Shown here: piece after piece, positions 52,247 to 62,892 of the stretch
Numbering within the stretch: position 1 is the stretch's first letter
How the letters are laid out: every line of letters starts with the position of its first letter
Assembly: GCA_964244885.1 (NCBI GenBank)
Contig: CAXTKD010000014.1
Coordinates: 25,778-89,777, forward strand
Direction: 5' to 3'
Length of the DNA stretch: 64,000 nucleotides
Origin: CAXTKD01 sp964244885
GTDB lineage: Bacteria; Pseudomonadota; Alphaproteobacteria; Sphingomonadales; Sphingomonadaceae
Notes under the pieces: generated by a model
The model's input: only the letters and a program-made list of their open reading frames with translations
Databases searched by the model: none
What the model was told of the DNA's origin: nothing
Program-made: the position numbers and the translations under genes

Positions 52247-52263
52247 ATACGATCGTATACAGT
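52247..52263. promoter_or_regulatory. GTATAC operator before the alpha/beta hydrolase gene
   Basis: ATACGATCGTAT (52247-52258) is a perfect palindrome, overlapping ATCGTATACAGT (52252-52263), which matches 10 of 12 bases of the palindrome at 56839. It ends just before the ribosome site of the next gene, so a bound protein would block expression. Likely regulator: the GntR/FCD protein at 59077. Confidence 0.6.
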
Positions 52264-52273
52264 GGAGGGCGCG

Positions 52274-53353
52274 ATGCGGCGTTGGTGGTTGATGACGGCG
52301 CTCTGCCTAGCCTGGGCCGCGCCGGCGGCGGCCGAGACCGACTACGCCGCCCAGCTCCGCGAAGGCGATCACGTCGCGCGGGACTTTCACTTCGTCTCCG
52401 GCGAGGTTCTGCCGGAGCTCCGGACGCACTACGCGACTCTCGGCAGCCCGAAGCGCGACGCCAAGGGCCATGTCACCAACGCCGTCCTGATCCTCCACGG
52501 CACCGGCGGCAGCGGCCGGCAGTTCCTCAGCCCGCAGTTCGCGCAGGAGCTTTACGGCCCCGGCCAGCCGCTCGACATCACGCGTTACTATGTGATCCTC
52601 GCCGACGGCATCGGCCACGGGAAGTCGTCGAAGCCGAGCGACGGCCTCCGCATGAAGTTCCCGCATTATGACTACGACGACATGGTCGAGGCGGAGCGGC
52701 GGATGCTGGTCGACGGGCTCAAGGTCGACCGGCTGCGGCTGATCCTTGGCACCTCGATGGGCTGCATGCACGCCTTCGTCTGGGGCGAGGCGCATCCCGG
52801 GATGGTGCGGGCGATGATGCCGCTCGCCTGCCTGCCGGTGCAGATCGCCGGCCTCAACCGGATGTGGCGCAAGCTCGTGATGGACGGCATCCGGCAGGAC
52901 CCGGCGTGGATGGGCGGCGACTATAAAAGTGAGCCGGTGCAGGGCCTCCGGACCGCCGTCGACATCCTGGCGATCGCCGGCGGCGCGCCGGTTGCGCTGC
53001 AGGCGGCCTATCCGACCCGCGACGCCGCCGACGCCTATATCACCGACCGCGTCGCCAGTGATATCGCGACGCGCGACGCCAACGACCTGCTCTACCAGCT
53101 CGACGCGTCGCGGAATTACGACCCGTCGAAGGCGCTGGAGACGATCCCGATGCCCGTCACTTGGGTCAATTCCGCCGACGACTTCATCAACCCGCGCAAC
53201 TTGGGGCTCGCCGAAGCGGCGGTGAAGCGGCTGCCCAAGGGGCGCTTCGTCCTCATCCCCGAGTCCGCGGAGACGCGGGGGCACGGCACGCACACGTCGG
53301 CCAAATTCTGGAAGCAGGAGCTTGTCGACCTGCTGGCGCGATCGGAGCGGTGA
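52274..53353 (+). CDS. Secreted alpha/beta-hydrolase of the homoserine-acetyltransferase type
   Basis: 359 residues from ATG 52274 (GGAGGG upstream). Signal peptide about 1-20 (WAAPAAAE). Fold landmarks: VLILHGTGGSGRQFL, YYVILADGIGHGKSSKP, nucleophile elbow LGTSMGCMHAFVWGE, acid Asp in VNSADDFINPRNL and the catalytic His in RGHGTHT. The presence of a signal peptide is unlike metabolic homoserine acetyltransferases, so an esterase or amidase role outside the cytoplasm is likelier. First gene of the hydroxyproline/peptide cluster; its stop overlaps the next GTG. Confidence 0.82.
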   Translation: MRRWWLMTALCLAWAAPAAAETDYAAQLREGDHVARDFHFVSGEVLPELRTHYATLGSPKRDAKGHVTNAVLILHGTGGSGRQFLSPQFAQELYGPGQPLDITRYYVILADGIGHGKSSKPSDGLRMKFPHYDYDDMVEAERRMLVDGLKVDRLRLILGTSMGCMHAFVWGEAHPGMVRAMMPLACLPVQIAGLNRMWRKLVMDGIRQDPAWMGGDYKSEPVQGLRTAVDILAIAGGAPVALQAAYPTRDAADAYITDRVASDIATRDANDLLYQLDASRNYDPSKALETIPMPVTWVNSADDFINPRNLGLAEAAVKRLPKGRFVLIPESAETRGHGTHTSAKFWKQELVDLLARSER

Positions 53354-54093
53354 ACGCGGCGATCCGCCTCGGCACGGCGGGCTGGACGATCCCGACGGCC
53401 GACGCCGGCGCGTTTCCGGGCGAGGGCAGCCATCTGGAGCGCTACGCCCGCGTGTTCAACGCCGCCGAGATCAACTCGTCCTTCCACCGCCCGCATCGAC
53501 CGGCGACCTACGAGCGCTGGGCGGCGGCGGTGCCCGAAAGCTTCCGTTTCGCGGTCAAGACTCCGCGCACCGCGACGCACGACCAGCGGCTCGCCGACTG
53601 CGGCGACATCCTCGACCGCTTCGCGGGGGAAGCGGCGGGGCTCGGGCTGAAGCTCGGAGTCGTCCTTGTCCAGCTGCCGCCAAGCCTGGCGTTCGACGCG
53701 GCCATCGCCGAACGGTTCTTCACCGATCTCAGGGCGCGCTTCGCGGCCGACATCGTCTGCGAGCCGCGTCATGCGAGCTGGTTCGGCGACGAGGCCGACG
53801 CGCTGCTGGTGACGCTCGGCATCGCGCGGGTCGGGGCCGACCCGGCCCCTGCCGAGGGTGCGGAGCACCCCGGCGGCGCGCGACATCTTCTCTATCTTCG
53901 CCTTCACGGATCGCCGCGCATCTACCGCTCGCCTTACGGCGCTGAACAACGTGCGGAGATCGCCGGGCGGCTTCTGGCCGCCGGCACGCCGGCATGGTGC
54001 ATCTTCGACAACACCGCGTCGGGCGCCGCGACCGGCGACGCGCTTTCCGTCCGGCGGCTGACCGGCTGCGAACCCCCGCCGATTCTGGCATAG
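53350..54093 (+). CDS. DUF72 family protein
   Basis: 247 residues from a GTG overlapping the previous stop. Carries the DUF72 TIM-barrel pattern: IRLGTAGWTIP, YARVFNAAEINSSFHRPHRPATYERWA, FRFAVKTPRTATHDQRL, VLVQLPPSL, CEPRHASWF, YLRLHGSPRIY and CIFDNTASGAATGDAL. Function of the family is unknown; structure suggests a hydrolase or nuclease-like barrel. In this place it is probably a passenger of the operon. Confidence 0.88.
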   Translation: MNAAIRLGTAGWTIPTADAGAFPGEGSHLERYARVFNAAEINSSFHRPHRPATYERWAAAVPESFRFAVKTPRTATHDQRLADCGDILDRFAGEAAGLGLKLGVVLVQLPPSLAFDAAIAERFFTDLRARFAADIVCEPRHASWFGDEADALLVTLGIARVGADPAPAEGAEHPGGARHLLYLRLHGSPRIYRSPYGAEQRAEIAGRLLAAGTPAWCIFDNTASGAATGDALSVRRLTGCEPPPILA

Positions 54094-54101
54094 GAGCGCT
54101 T

Positions 54102-55853
54102 ATGAGCAACCTCACCCGCACCTTCGCAGCGCTTCCGCTCCTCGCCCTGCTCGCCGCGGCGCCACCGCCGCCCACCGCCGACGCGCGCTTCACCGCGCTC
54201 TACACGCGCGAGTGGAAGTGGCGCGAGCAGCAGGCCTCGGGCGGCGAGGACGACGACCGCATCTCGCCGCGCTTCCCCGATGTCGGCGCCGCCGCGCAGG
54301 CCCGCCGCGCCGCCTATCTCGCCGAGGTCAAGGCCGAGCTGAAAGCCATCGACCCGGCGACGCTGTCCGCCAAGGCGCAGGTCGACTACGCGGTCTATGC
54401 GGCGCAGATCGACGTGCTGGTCAACCAGCTGAAGTACCGCGACTACGAGAAGCCGCTGACCGCCGACACCGCCTTCTGGAGCGACATCGGCTATACCGCG
54501 CGCCGCCCGTTCAAGACCGAGCGCGACTATCGCAACTATATCGCGCAACTGAACGACGTGCCGCGTTACTTCGCCGAGCAGACCGCCAACATGCGCGCCG
54601 GGCTGAAGCGCGGCTTCACCCCGCCCCGCGTGACACTGACGGGGCGGGACGCCTCGATCACCTCGATGATCGACGTGAAGCGCGCCGAGGATCACGGCCT
54701 CTACGCGCCGTTCAAGGCGATGCCCGCGACAATCCCGGCGGCGACGCAGGCCGAGCTGCGCGCGCAGGCAGTGAAGGCAATCAACGGCTCCGTGATTCCG
54801 GCGTACAGGACGCTGCTGACCTATTACCGGACCGAATACGCGCCCCGCTCGCGCGAGGCGCTCGCCGCCGAGGCGCTGCCCGACGGCAAGGCCTATTACC
54901 AGTCGCTGATCAAGGAGTTCACGACCACCGACCTGACCGCCGACCAGATCCACAAGATCGGCCTGTCGGAGGTCGCGTCGATCCATGCGCAGATGCTGGA
55001 CGTGATGAAGGAGGTGAACTTCAAGGGCGACCTGCCGGCGTTCCTCACGTTCCTCCGCACCGATCCGCAATTCTACGCCAAGACGCCCGAACAATTGCTG
55101 AAGGAGGCGGCGTGGATCGCCAAGCAGGTCGACGCCAAGGTCGGGCTCTATGTCGGCCACCTGCCGCGCCAGCGCTTCGCCATCGTGCCGGTGCCCGACG
55201 ACATCGCACCGTTCTACACCTCGGGCCGGGGCGGGCCGGGGACGTATCTCGTCAACACCTACAACCTGCCGTCGCGGGCGCTCTACTCGCTCCCGGCGCT
55301 GACGCTGCACGAGTCGGCTCCCGGCCACGCCTTCCAGATGCCGCTCGCCAACGAGAACAAGGACCAGCCCGACTTCCGCCGCCGCACCTATATCTCGGCC
55401 TATGGCGAGGGCTGGGCGCTCTATTGCGAGAAGCTCGGGCTCGAGATGGGCATCTACAAGACGCCCTACGACCGCTTCGGCATGCTGAGCTACCAGATGT
55501 GGCGCGCCGCGCGGCTGGTGGTCGATACCGGCCTGCACTCGAAGGGCTGGACTCGCGCGCAGGCGCAGCAGTTCATGCACGACAACACCGCGCTCTCGGA
55601 CCACGAGATCGAGACCGAGACCGACCGCTACATCAGCTGGCCGGGGCAGGCGCTGTCCTATTATCTGGGCGAGATGGCGATCGTGAAGGCGCGCGCGAAG
55701 GCCGAGGCCGCGCTTGGGCCGAAGTTCAACATCCGCGCCTTCCACGACGCGGTGCTTGAACTGGGCTCGGTGCCGCTGCCGGTGCTGGAGGCGCGAATCG
55801 ACCGCTTCATCGCCGACGGCGGCGTCGGCCCCTATCCCGATGAGGAGAAATAG
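54102..55853 (+). CDS. DUF885 family peptidase-like secreted protein
   Basis: 583 residues. Signal peptide about 1-20 (LPLLALLAAAP). Zinc-type motif LTLHESAPGHAFQMPLANE (HExxxGH) and a downstream Glu in ISAYGEGWALYCEKLG, then ETDRYISWPGQALSYYLGE, all hallmarks of DUF885. The family looks like a metallopeptidase and is common in sphingomonads. In this cluster it may release proline- or hydroxyproline-containing residues. A distant second copy is at 61183. Confidence 0.85.
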   Translation: MSNLTRTFAALPLLALLAAAPPPPTADARFTALYTREWKWREQQASGGEDDDRISPRFPDVGAAAQARRAAYLAEVKAELKAIDPATLSAKAQVDYAVYAAQIDVLVNQLKYRDYEKPLTADTAFWSDIGYTARRPFKTERDYRNYIAQLNDVPRYFAEQTANMRAGLKRGFTPPRVTLTGRDASITSMIDVKRAEDHGLYAPFKAMPATIPAATQAELRAQAVKAINGSVIPAYRTLLTYYRTEYAPRSREALAAEALPDGKAYYQSLIKEFTTTDLTADQIHKIGLSEVASIHAQMLDVMKEVNFKGDLPAFLTFLRTDPQFYAKTPEQLLKEAAWIAKQVDAKVGLYVGHLPRQRFAIVPVPDDIAPFYTSGRGGPGTYLVNTYNLPSRALYSLPALTLHESAPGHAFQMPLANENKDQPDFRRRTYISAYGEGWALYCEKLGLEMGIYKTPYDRFGMLSYQMWRAARLVVDTGLHSKGWTRAQAQQFMHDNTALSDHEIETETDRYISWPGQALSYYLGEMAIVKARAKAEAALGPKFNIRAFHDAVLELGSVPLPVLEARIDRFIADGGVGPYPDEEK

Positions 55854-56742
55854 CGCGCGCGTCCTCCTCACAGGAAGTTCGGGGCGCATCGGCCGCGCGA
55901 TCTTCGGCGCGCTCGCGGGACGGCACGAGGTGCTCGGCGTCGACCGCGAGCCGTTCGCGACAAGCCACGTCATCGGCGATTTCACCGACCCGGAGGTGCT
56001 GAAGCGCTGCGTCGAGGGAGCCGACGCCATCATCCACACCGCCGCGCTCCACGCGCCGCACGTCGGGATCGTTCCCGACGCGGAGTTCGAGCGGATCAAC
56101 CATGAGGGCGTCGCGCGGCTGATCGAGGCCGCGCGGGCGGCGGGCGTCCGCCGCATCGTCTACACCAGCACGACCGCGCTTTATGGCCACGCCATCCCGG
56201 TAGGCGGCTGCGCGTGGATCGACGAGTCGGTCGTGCCGCTGCCGAGGACCATCTACCATCGCACCAAGCTCGCCGCCGAAGCGCTGCTTGAAGGCGCGGC
56301 GCACGACGGCCTGTCGGTTCAGGTGGTGCGGATGTCGCGCTGCTTCCCCGAGCCGGCGCCGGTGATGGCGGCCTACCGCCTCCATCGCGGCATCGACCTG
56401 CGCGATGTCGCCGATATCCATGTGACGGCGCTCGAAAGCGGCGGGCCGGCGTTCGCCCGCCATATCGCTTCGGGCGTGACGCCGTTCCTGCCGGAGGACT
56501 GCGACGCGCTGGCGCATGATGCGCCCTCGGTGATCGAGCGGCGCGCGCCCGCGCTCGCGGGGGCGTTTCGGGAGCGCGGGTGGACGCTCCCGCAGCGGGT
56601 CGACCGCATCTATTCGCCCGCCGCCGCGGTCCGCGACTTGGGCTGGCGGGCGCGCTTCGGCTTCGAGGAGATCCTCGCCCAGGTCGGGCGGCGGAGCATC
56701 GAGGTGGTGCCCGCCGACGCGATGGTCTCGGACCGAGAATAG
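55840..56742 (+). CDS. NAD-dependent epimerase/dehydratase family protein
   Basis: 300 residues; ATG 55840 lies 14 bases inside the previous gene, so translation is coupled. Extended short-chain dehydrogenase: LLTGSSGRIGRAIF (GxxGxxG), NAD loop IGDFTDPEVL, TSTTALYG, active-site YHRTK (YxxxK). Typical of sugar-nucleotide epimerases but no sugar genes are near. Substrate unknown. Confidence 0.85.
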   Translation: MRRNSARVLLTGSSGRIGRAIFGALAGRHEVLGVDREPFATSHVIGDFTDPEVLKRCVEGADAIIHTAALHAPHVGIVPDAEFERINHEGVARLIEAARAAGVRRIVYTSTTALYGHAIPVGGCAWIDESVVPLPRTIYHRTKLAAEALLEGAAHDGLSVQVVRMSRCFPEPAPVMAAYRLHRGIDLRDVADIHVTALESGGPAFARHIASGVTPFLPEDCDALAHDAPSVIERRAPALAGAFRERGWTLPQRVDRIYSPAAAVRDLGWRARFGFEEILAQVGRRSIEVVPADAMVSDRE

Positions 56743-56838
56743 GACGAATTCTATCAGCTGATTAATCACCAGCACCGCTCGACCCCGACGGCGCTTGCAG
56801 CGACGGCTCGAATAGGCTGTCTTGGCCTGGCCTGGCCT

Positions 56839-56850
56839 ATCGTATACGAT
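56839..56850. promoter_or_regulatory. Palindromic operator ATCGTATACGAT before the DapA-family gene
   Basis: A perfect 12-bp palindrome, 25 bases before the start of the DapA-like gene. It shares its core with 52252-52263. GTATAC-centred palindromes are typical of FCD-type GntR regulators, and one is encoded 2.2 kb downstream. Confidence 0.65.
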
Positions 56851-56874
56851 CTGCGAAATCCAATGGAGGCGAGC

Positions 56875-57777
56875 ATGGCGTCCCGACCGCTGTGGCGCGG
56901 CGTCTATCCCGCCGCGACGACGCAATTCGCCGCGGATCTGTCGATCGATCATGCGGCGACGCGGGGCGTGCAGCGCGCGCTGGTCGATGATGGCGTCGAC
57001 GGGCTGATCATCCTCGGCACCTGCGGCGAGAACAATTCGCTGGAGCCCGACGAGAAGCGCGCCGTGCTGAAGGGCGCGGTCGAGGCGGTGGGGAGCCGCG
57101 TGCCGCTGGTCGCGGGCGTTTCCGAGCTGACGACCGCGCGCGCGGCGCAATACGCCAAGGACGCGGAAAGCATCGGGGCCGACGCGCTAATGGTGCTGCC
57201 GGCGATGGTCTATGTGCCGACGACGGCCGAGCTGGTCGCGCATTTCAAGGCGGTGGCGGCGGCGACCTCGCTTCCGATCATGCTCTACAACAACCCGCCG
57301 GCCTATCGCGTCAGCATCACGGTCGAGGCGCTGGAAGCGCTCGCCGAGGTGCCGAACATCGTCGCGGTCAAGGAAAGCGCGCCCGATCCCCGCCGCTTCA
57401 CCGACCTGATCAACCGCTTCGGCGGCCGCTTCACGCTGATGGCGGGGCTCGACGACGTGGCGCTGGAGGGGCTGCTGCTCGGCGCGTCGGGCTGGGTGTC
57501 GGGGCTGACGAGCGCCTTTCCGCGCGAATCGGTGCGGCTGGTCGCGGCGCTGGCCGAGGGCAAGCTGGACGAGGCGCTGGCGATCTACCGCTGGTTCATG
57601 CCCTTGCTCCACCTCGACGCCGACCATGACCTCGTCCAGTCGATCAAGCTCGCCGAGCAGATCATGGGCCGCGGCTCGGAGCGGGTGCGGATGCCGAGAC
57701 TGCCGCTCGAAGGGCAGCGGCGGGCGGATGTGATTGCGATGGTCGAGAAGGCGGCGGCGACGCGGCCTTGCGAATGA
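56875..57777 (+). CDS. DapA-family lyase, probable pyrroline-4-hydroxy-2-carboxylate deaminase
   Basis: 300 residues; GGAGG sits before ATG 56875 (an ATG at 56863 overlaps that site). TIM barrel of the dihydrodipicolinate-synthase family: GLIILGTCGENNSLEPDEK, Schiff-base Lys in NIVAVKESAPDPRRF, and Tyr in IMLYNNPPAYRVS. Because 4-hydroxyproline epimerase follows 100 bases later and diaminopimelate synthesis genes are absent, the best guess is deamination of 1-pyrroline-4-hydroxy-2-carboxylate to 2-oxoglutarate semialdehyde in hydroxyproline breakdown. Confidence 0.82.
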   Translation: MASRPLWRGVYPAATTQFAADLSIDHAATRGVQRALVDDGVDGLIILGTCGENNSLEPDEKRAVLKGAVEAVGSRVPLVAGVSELTTARAAQYAKDAESIGADALMVLPAMVYVPTTAELVAHFKAVAAATSLPIMLYNNPPAYRVSITVEALEALAEVPNIVAVKESAPDPRRFTDLINRFGGRFTLMAGLDDVALEGLLLGASGWVSGLTSAFPRESVRLVAALAEGKLDEALAIYRWFMPLLHLDADHDLVQSIKLAEQIMGRGSERVRMPRLPLEGQRRADVIAMVEKAAATRPCE

Positions 57778-57795
57778 CAGCGAAGCGTAAAATGT

Positions 57796-57874
57796 CCGTT
57801 CGTGGTGAGCCTGTCGAACCACGTGGCACGCACGACGGTGCGGCCACGTCCTTCGACAAGCTCAGGACGAACGG
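57796..57874. repeat. Intergenic inverted repeat of the GAGCxTGTCGAA type
   Basis: Left arm CCGTTCGT...GAGCCTGTCGAACCACGT and right arm ACGTCCTTCGACAAGCTC...ACGAACGG face each other. This is a dispersed repeat common in sphingomonad intergenic DNA. It fills the gap between the DapA-like and epimerase genes, and could modulate the distal transcript. Confidence 0.65.
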
Positions 57875-57880
57875 AGACGG

Positions 57881-58897
57881 ATGATCGAGCATAGCTGTAT
57901 GCGCCACACCTTCTTCTGCATCGACGGCCACACCGCCGGGAACCCCGTCCGCCTCGTCGTCGGCGGGGCGCCACTGGTGCGGGGGAGCTCGATGGCGGAG
58001 CGGCGGCAGGACTTCCGCGAGCGCTTCGACTGGATTCGCACCGGCCTGATGTTCGAGCCGCGCGGGCACGACATGATGTCGGGAGGCTTCCTCTACCCGC
58101 CGACCCGCGGCGACACCGACATCGGCATCCTGTTCATCGAGACGAGCGGCGTGCTGCCGATGTGCGGCCATGGCGCGATCGGCATGATCACCTTCGGGCT
58201 GGAGCATGGGCTGATAAGCCCTCGCGAGCCGGGCAAGCTGAAGGTCGAAGTGCCAGCGGGCATCATTGACATCGCGTTCGCGGTGGAGGGCTCGAAGGTG
58301 ACGGCGGTGAAGATCACCAACGTCGCGTCGTTCGTCGCGGCGGAGGGGATCGCGATCGACGTGCCGGACTTCGGGCCGCTCAAGATCGACATCGCCTATG
58401 GTGGCAATTTCTATGCGATCATCGAGCCGCAAGGGGCTTACGCCGGGCTGGACGCGCTCGGCGCGTCGCGGATCGTGACTCTCAGCCGGACGATCCGCGC
58501 GATGCTGCGCGAGCGCATCGAGCCGGTGCATCCCGACGACCCGACCATCCGAGGCGTCAGCCACGTGCTGTGGGCCGACGCGCCCAAGGGCGAGGGCGCG
58601 GACGGGCGGAATGCGGTGTTCTACGGCGAGCGGGCGATCGACCGGTCTCCGTGCGGGACGGGAACGTCGGCGCGGCTGGCGCACCTCGCGCACAAGGGCG
58701 TGCTCAAGGTCGGCGATCGGTTCGTGCACGAGAGCTATATCGGCAGCCGCTTCACCGGGCGCGTCGAGGTGGCGGCGACGGTTGGGGGGAAGCCGGCAAT
58801 CGTGCCGTCGATCGAGGGCTCGGCGGTGGCGACGGGGTTCAACACGATCTGGATCGACAGCGAGGACGTATTCGCGAAGGGGTTCTCCGTCGTTTGA
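57881..58897 (+). CDS. 4-hydroxyproline 2-epimerase (proline racemase family)
   Basis: 338 residues from ATG 57881 (GGAG just upstream; ATG 57899 lacks a site). Both catalytic cysteines are present: C95 in LPMCGHGAIGM and C258 in SPCGTGTSARLA, which separates epimerases and racemases from the related dehydratases that have Thr or Ser at one position. HTAGNPVRLV and FEPRGHDMMSGGFLYPP match hydroxyproline epimerases. Converts trans-4-hydroxy-L-proline to cis-4-hydroxy-D-proline. The following enzyme, a D-hydroxyproline dehydrogenase, is not in the window. Confidence 0.92.
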   Translation: MIEHSCMRHTFFCIDGHTAGNPVRLVVGGAPLVRGSSMAERRQDFRERFDWIRTGLMFEPRGHDMMSGGFLYPPTRGDTDIGILFIETSGVLPMCGHGAIGMITFGLEHGLISPREPGKLKVEVPAGIIDIAFAVEGSKVTAVKITNVASFVAAEGIAIDVPDFGPLKIDIAYGGNFYAIIEPQGAYAGLDALGASRIVTLSRTIRAMLRERIEPVHPDDPTIRGVSHVLWADAPKGEGADGRNAVFYGERAIDRSPCGTGTSARLAHLAHKGVLKVGDRFVHESYIGSRFTGRVEVAATVGGKPAIVPSIEGSAVATGFNTIWIDSEDVFAKGFSVV

Positions 58898-58899
58898 AT

Positions 58900-59030
58900 C
58901 TTTCTTCACCCCTCTCCTTCAGGGGAGGGGTTGGGGGTGGGGGCTGAGCTGGGCGTGTCGACCGGCGCTAGCGACGAGCGCTGTACCCCACCCCTACCCC
59001 TCCCCTGAAGGAGAGGGGTAAGAAAGGGTG
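58900..59030. repeat. 131-bp inverted repeat between epimerase and gntR
   Basis: CTTTCTTCACCCCTCTCC..AGGGGAGGGG on the left mirrors CCCCTCCCC..GGAGAGGGGTAAGAAAGGG on the right, enclosing a GC-rich centre. Related to the hairpins at 11465 and 49231. Confidence 0.65.
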
Positions 59031-59076
59031 AACTGCCCCAAGACAAACGCCCAAAACCGCTTATGATCGCGCCGCA

Positions 59077-59727
59077 ATGACCGCCGTCGCCCGCAATCTT
59101 TCCGACAGTCTCGTCGAGGTCGTGCGCGACCGCATCCTGTCGGGCGAAGTGTCGGACAGCCTGCCGATCCGGCAGGACGCGCTCGCGGCCGAATTGGGCG
59201 TCAGCAAGATTCCCTTGCGCGAGGCGCTGGCGCGGCTGGAGCAGGACGGCCTCGTCAGCAGCCAGGCCAATCGCGGCTTCTTCGTCCGCTCGCTGAGCGC
59301 GGCGGAGGCCGAGGATGTCTATGAGCTGCGGCTGAAGATCGAGCCCGAGGCGGTGGCGCTCGCCGCGACTCGGGCGACCGGGCGGGACCATAGCGACGCC
59401 GTCGCGACGCTCGCGGCGCTGGACGACGCGACGCGGACGCACGCCGATGCGGTGGGAGCGTCGAACCGCGCCTTCCACCTCGCGCTGATCCGGCCGGGGC
59501 GGCAGCTCGTCACCATCAACATCCTCGAGCGGCTGCACGTGCTGTCCGAGCGCTATGTGCGCAAGCATCTGGAGCCGCAGGGCCGCGACGACCGCGCGAC
59601 AAACGAGCATCGGGAATTGCTCGACGCCTGGCTGGCGCGCGACGCCGGGCGCAGCGCCGAATTGACCCGCGCGCATCTTCGGGTGACGCTCGACGATCTC
59701 CGCCAGCAATTGGCGGCCAAGGGATAG
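59077..59727 (+). CDS. GntR-family regulator, FCD subfamily (hydroxyproline cluster)
   Basis: 216 residues. Winged helix: VEVVRDRILSGEVSDSLPIRQDALAAELGVSKIPLREALARLEQDGLV; FCD domain with ELRLKIEPEAVALAA, ASNRAFHLALIRP, RLHVLSERYVRKH, NEHRELLDAWLARD. The likely repressor of the cluster through the GTATAC palindromes at 52247-52263 and 56839-56850; hydroxyproline or an intermediate would be the inducer. Confidence 0.9.
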   Translation: MTAVARNLSDSLVEVVRDRILSGEVSDSLPIRQDALAAELGVSKIPLREALARLEQDGLVSSQANRGFFVRSLSAAEAEDVYELRLKIEPEAVALAATRATGRDHSDAVATLAALDDATRTHADAVGASNRAFHLALIRPGRQLVTINILERLHVLSERYVRKHLEPQGRDDRATNEHRELLDAWLARDAGRSAELTRAHLRVTLDDLRQQLAAKG

Positions 59728-59767
59728 CAGGCCCGGCGCCAGACCGGGCCAAGAGGGAGAGCAGCAC

Positions 59768-61182
59768 GTGGCGGGATTTTTCGGACCCCTGAAGACGCTC
59801 GAGGTCGCAAAGACTCATGAGGAGGGCCGCAGCCTTCGCGCGACGCTGAGCTGGCCGCATCTTATCGCCTTGGGAGTCGGCGCCATCGTCGGCACCGGCA
59901 TCTACACGCTGACCGGCGTCGGCGCCGAGCGCGCGGGGCCGGCGGTCATCCTGTCCTTCCTGATCGCCGGCGCGGTCTGCGCTTGCGCCGCGCTCTGCTA
60001 CGCCGAGCTGGCGACGCTGATCCCGACAGCGGGCAGCGCCTATACCTATACCTATTCGGTGGTGGGCGAGACCTTCGCGTGGATCGTCGGCTGGTCGCTC
60101 ATCCTCGAATATTCGCTCGCCTGCTCGGCGGTGGCGGTCGGCTGGTCGGGCTATCTCGTCGGCTGGATCCAGTCGGTGGGGATCGTCCTGCCGCCCGAGC
60201 TGCTCTCCGGCCCGCACGGCGGCGGCATCGTCAACCTGCCGGCGGTGGTCGTCGCGCTGACGGTGATGGGAATGCTGATCGCCGGAACGCGCGAGAGCGC
60301 GACGTTCAACATCCTGCTCGTCATCATCAAGCTCGTGGCGCTGTCGGTGTTCGTCGCGCTGGCGCTGCCGGCGTTCAATGCAGACAACCTCCATCCCTTC
60401 ATGCCCTACGGCTTCGGCAGCCATGTCGAGGGGACGGGGACCAAGGGCGTGATGGCGGCGGCGGCGATCGTGTTCTTCGCCTTCTATGGCTTCGACGCCG
60501 TGGCGACCTCTGCCGAGGAAGCCAAGAACCCGTCGCGCGACCTGACGATCGGCATCGTCGGCTCGATGGCGGTGTGCACGATCATCTACATCCTCGTCGC
60601 GATCTCGGCGGTGGGCGCGATGCACTACACCATCCTCGGCCATTCGCCCGAGCCGCTGGCGCTGGTGCTCCGGACGCTCGGCCATCCGCTCGCCTCGCAT
60701 CTCGTGGCGCTCGCCGCGCTGATCGCGCTGCCGTCGGTGATCCTCGTCATGATGTACGGCCAGAGCCGCATCTTCTTCGTGATGGCGCGCGACGGCCTGC
60801 TGCCGCGCCGCCTGAGCCTGGTCAGCGCGCGCACCGGATCGCCGGTGATCATCACCGCGCTGACCGGCATCGCGGTCGCCTTCGTCGCGGGCTTCTTCCG
60901 GCTGGACGAGATCGCCGAGCTGGCGAACGCCGGCACCCTCCTCGCCTTCATCGCGGTGGGCGCGTGCGTGATGATCCTGAAGAAGCGGCGGCCCGACCTG
61001 CCGAGGGTGTTCAAAACGCCGGCGCCCTATGTCGTCGGCACGCTGGCGATCCTCGGGTGCCTCTATCTGCTGATCAGCCTGCCCGCGATGACGCTGGAGC
61101 GCTTTGTGATCTGGAACGTCATCGGGCTGATCGTCTATTTCACCTACAGCCGCAGCCGGAGCCTGGCGGGACGCGAGGCGGC

Positions 61183-61186
<4 letters not shown>
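59768..61186 (+). CDS. APC-family amino-acid permease
   Basis: 472 residues from a GTG start. About twelve membrane helices; the first carries the substrate loop ALGVGAIVGTGIYTLTG, helix 3 begins ALCYAELATLIPTAGSAYTYTY, and FYGFDAVATSAEEAKNP is in helix 6. This is the cationic amino acid transporter-like subgroup. In this context it may import hydroxyproline, proline or related amino acids. Its stop overlaps the next start (GTGA). Confidence 0.9.
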
Positions 61187-62889
<1,703 letters not shown>

Positions 62890-62892
62890 CGC

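Noticed and set aside
59983..61182. N-terminal extension of the second DUF885 protein by 400 residues
   Set aside because: It is a shifted frame of the permease gene; GTG 61183 gives a signal peptide and coupled start.
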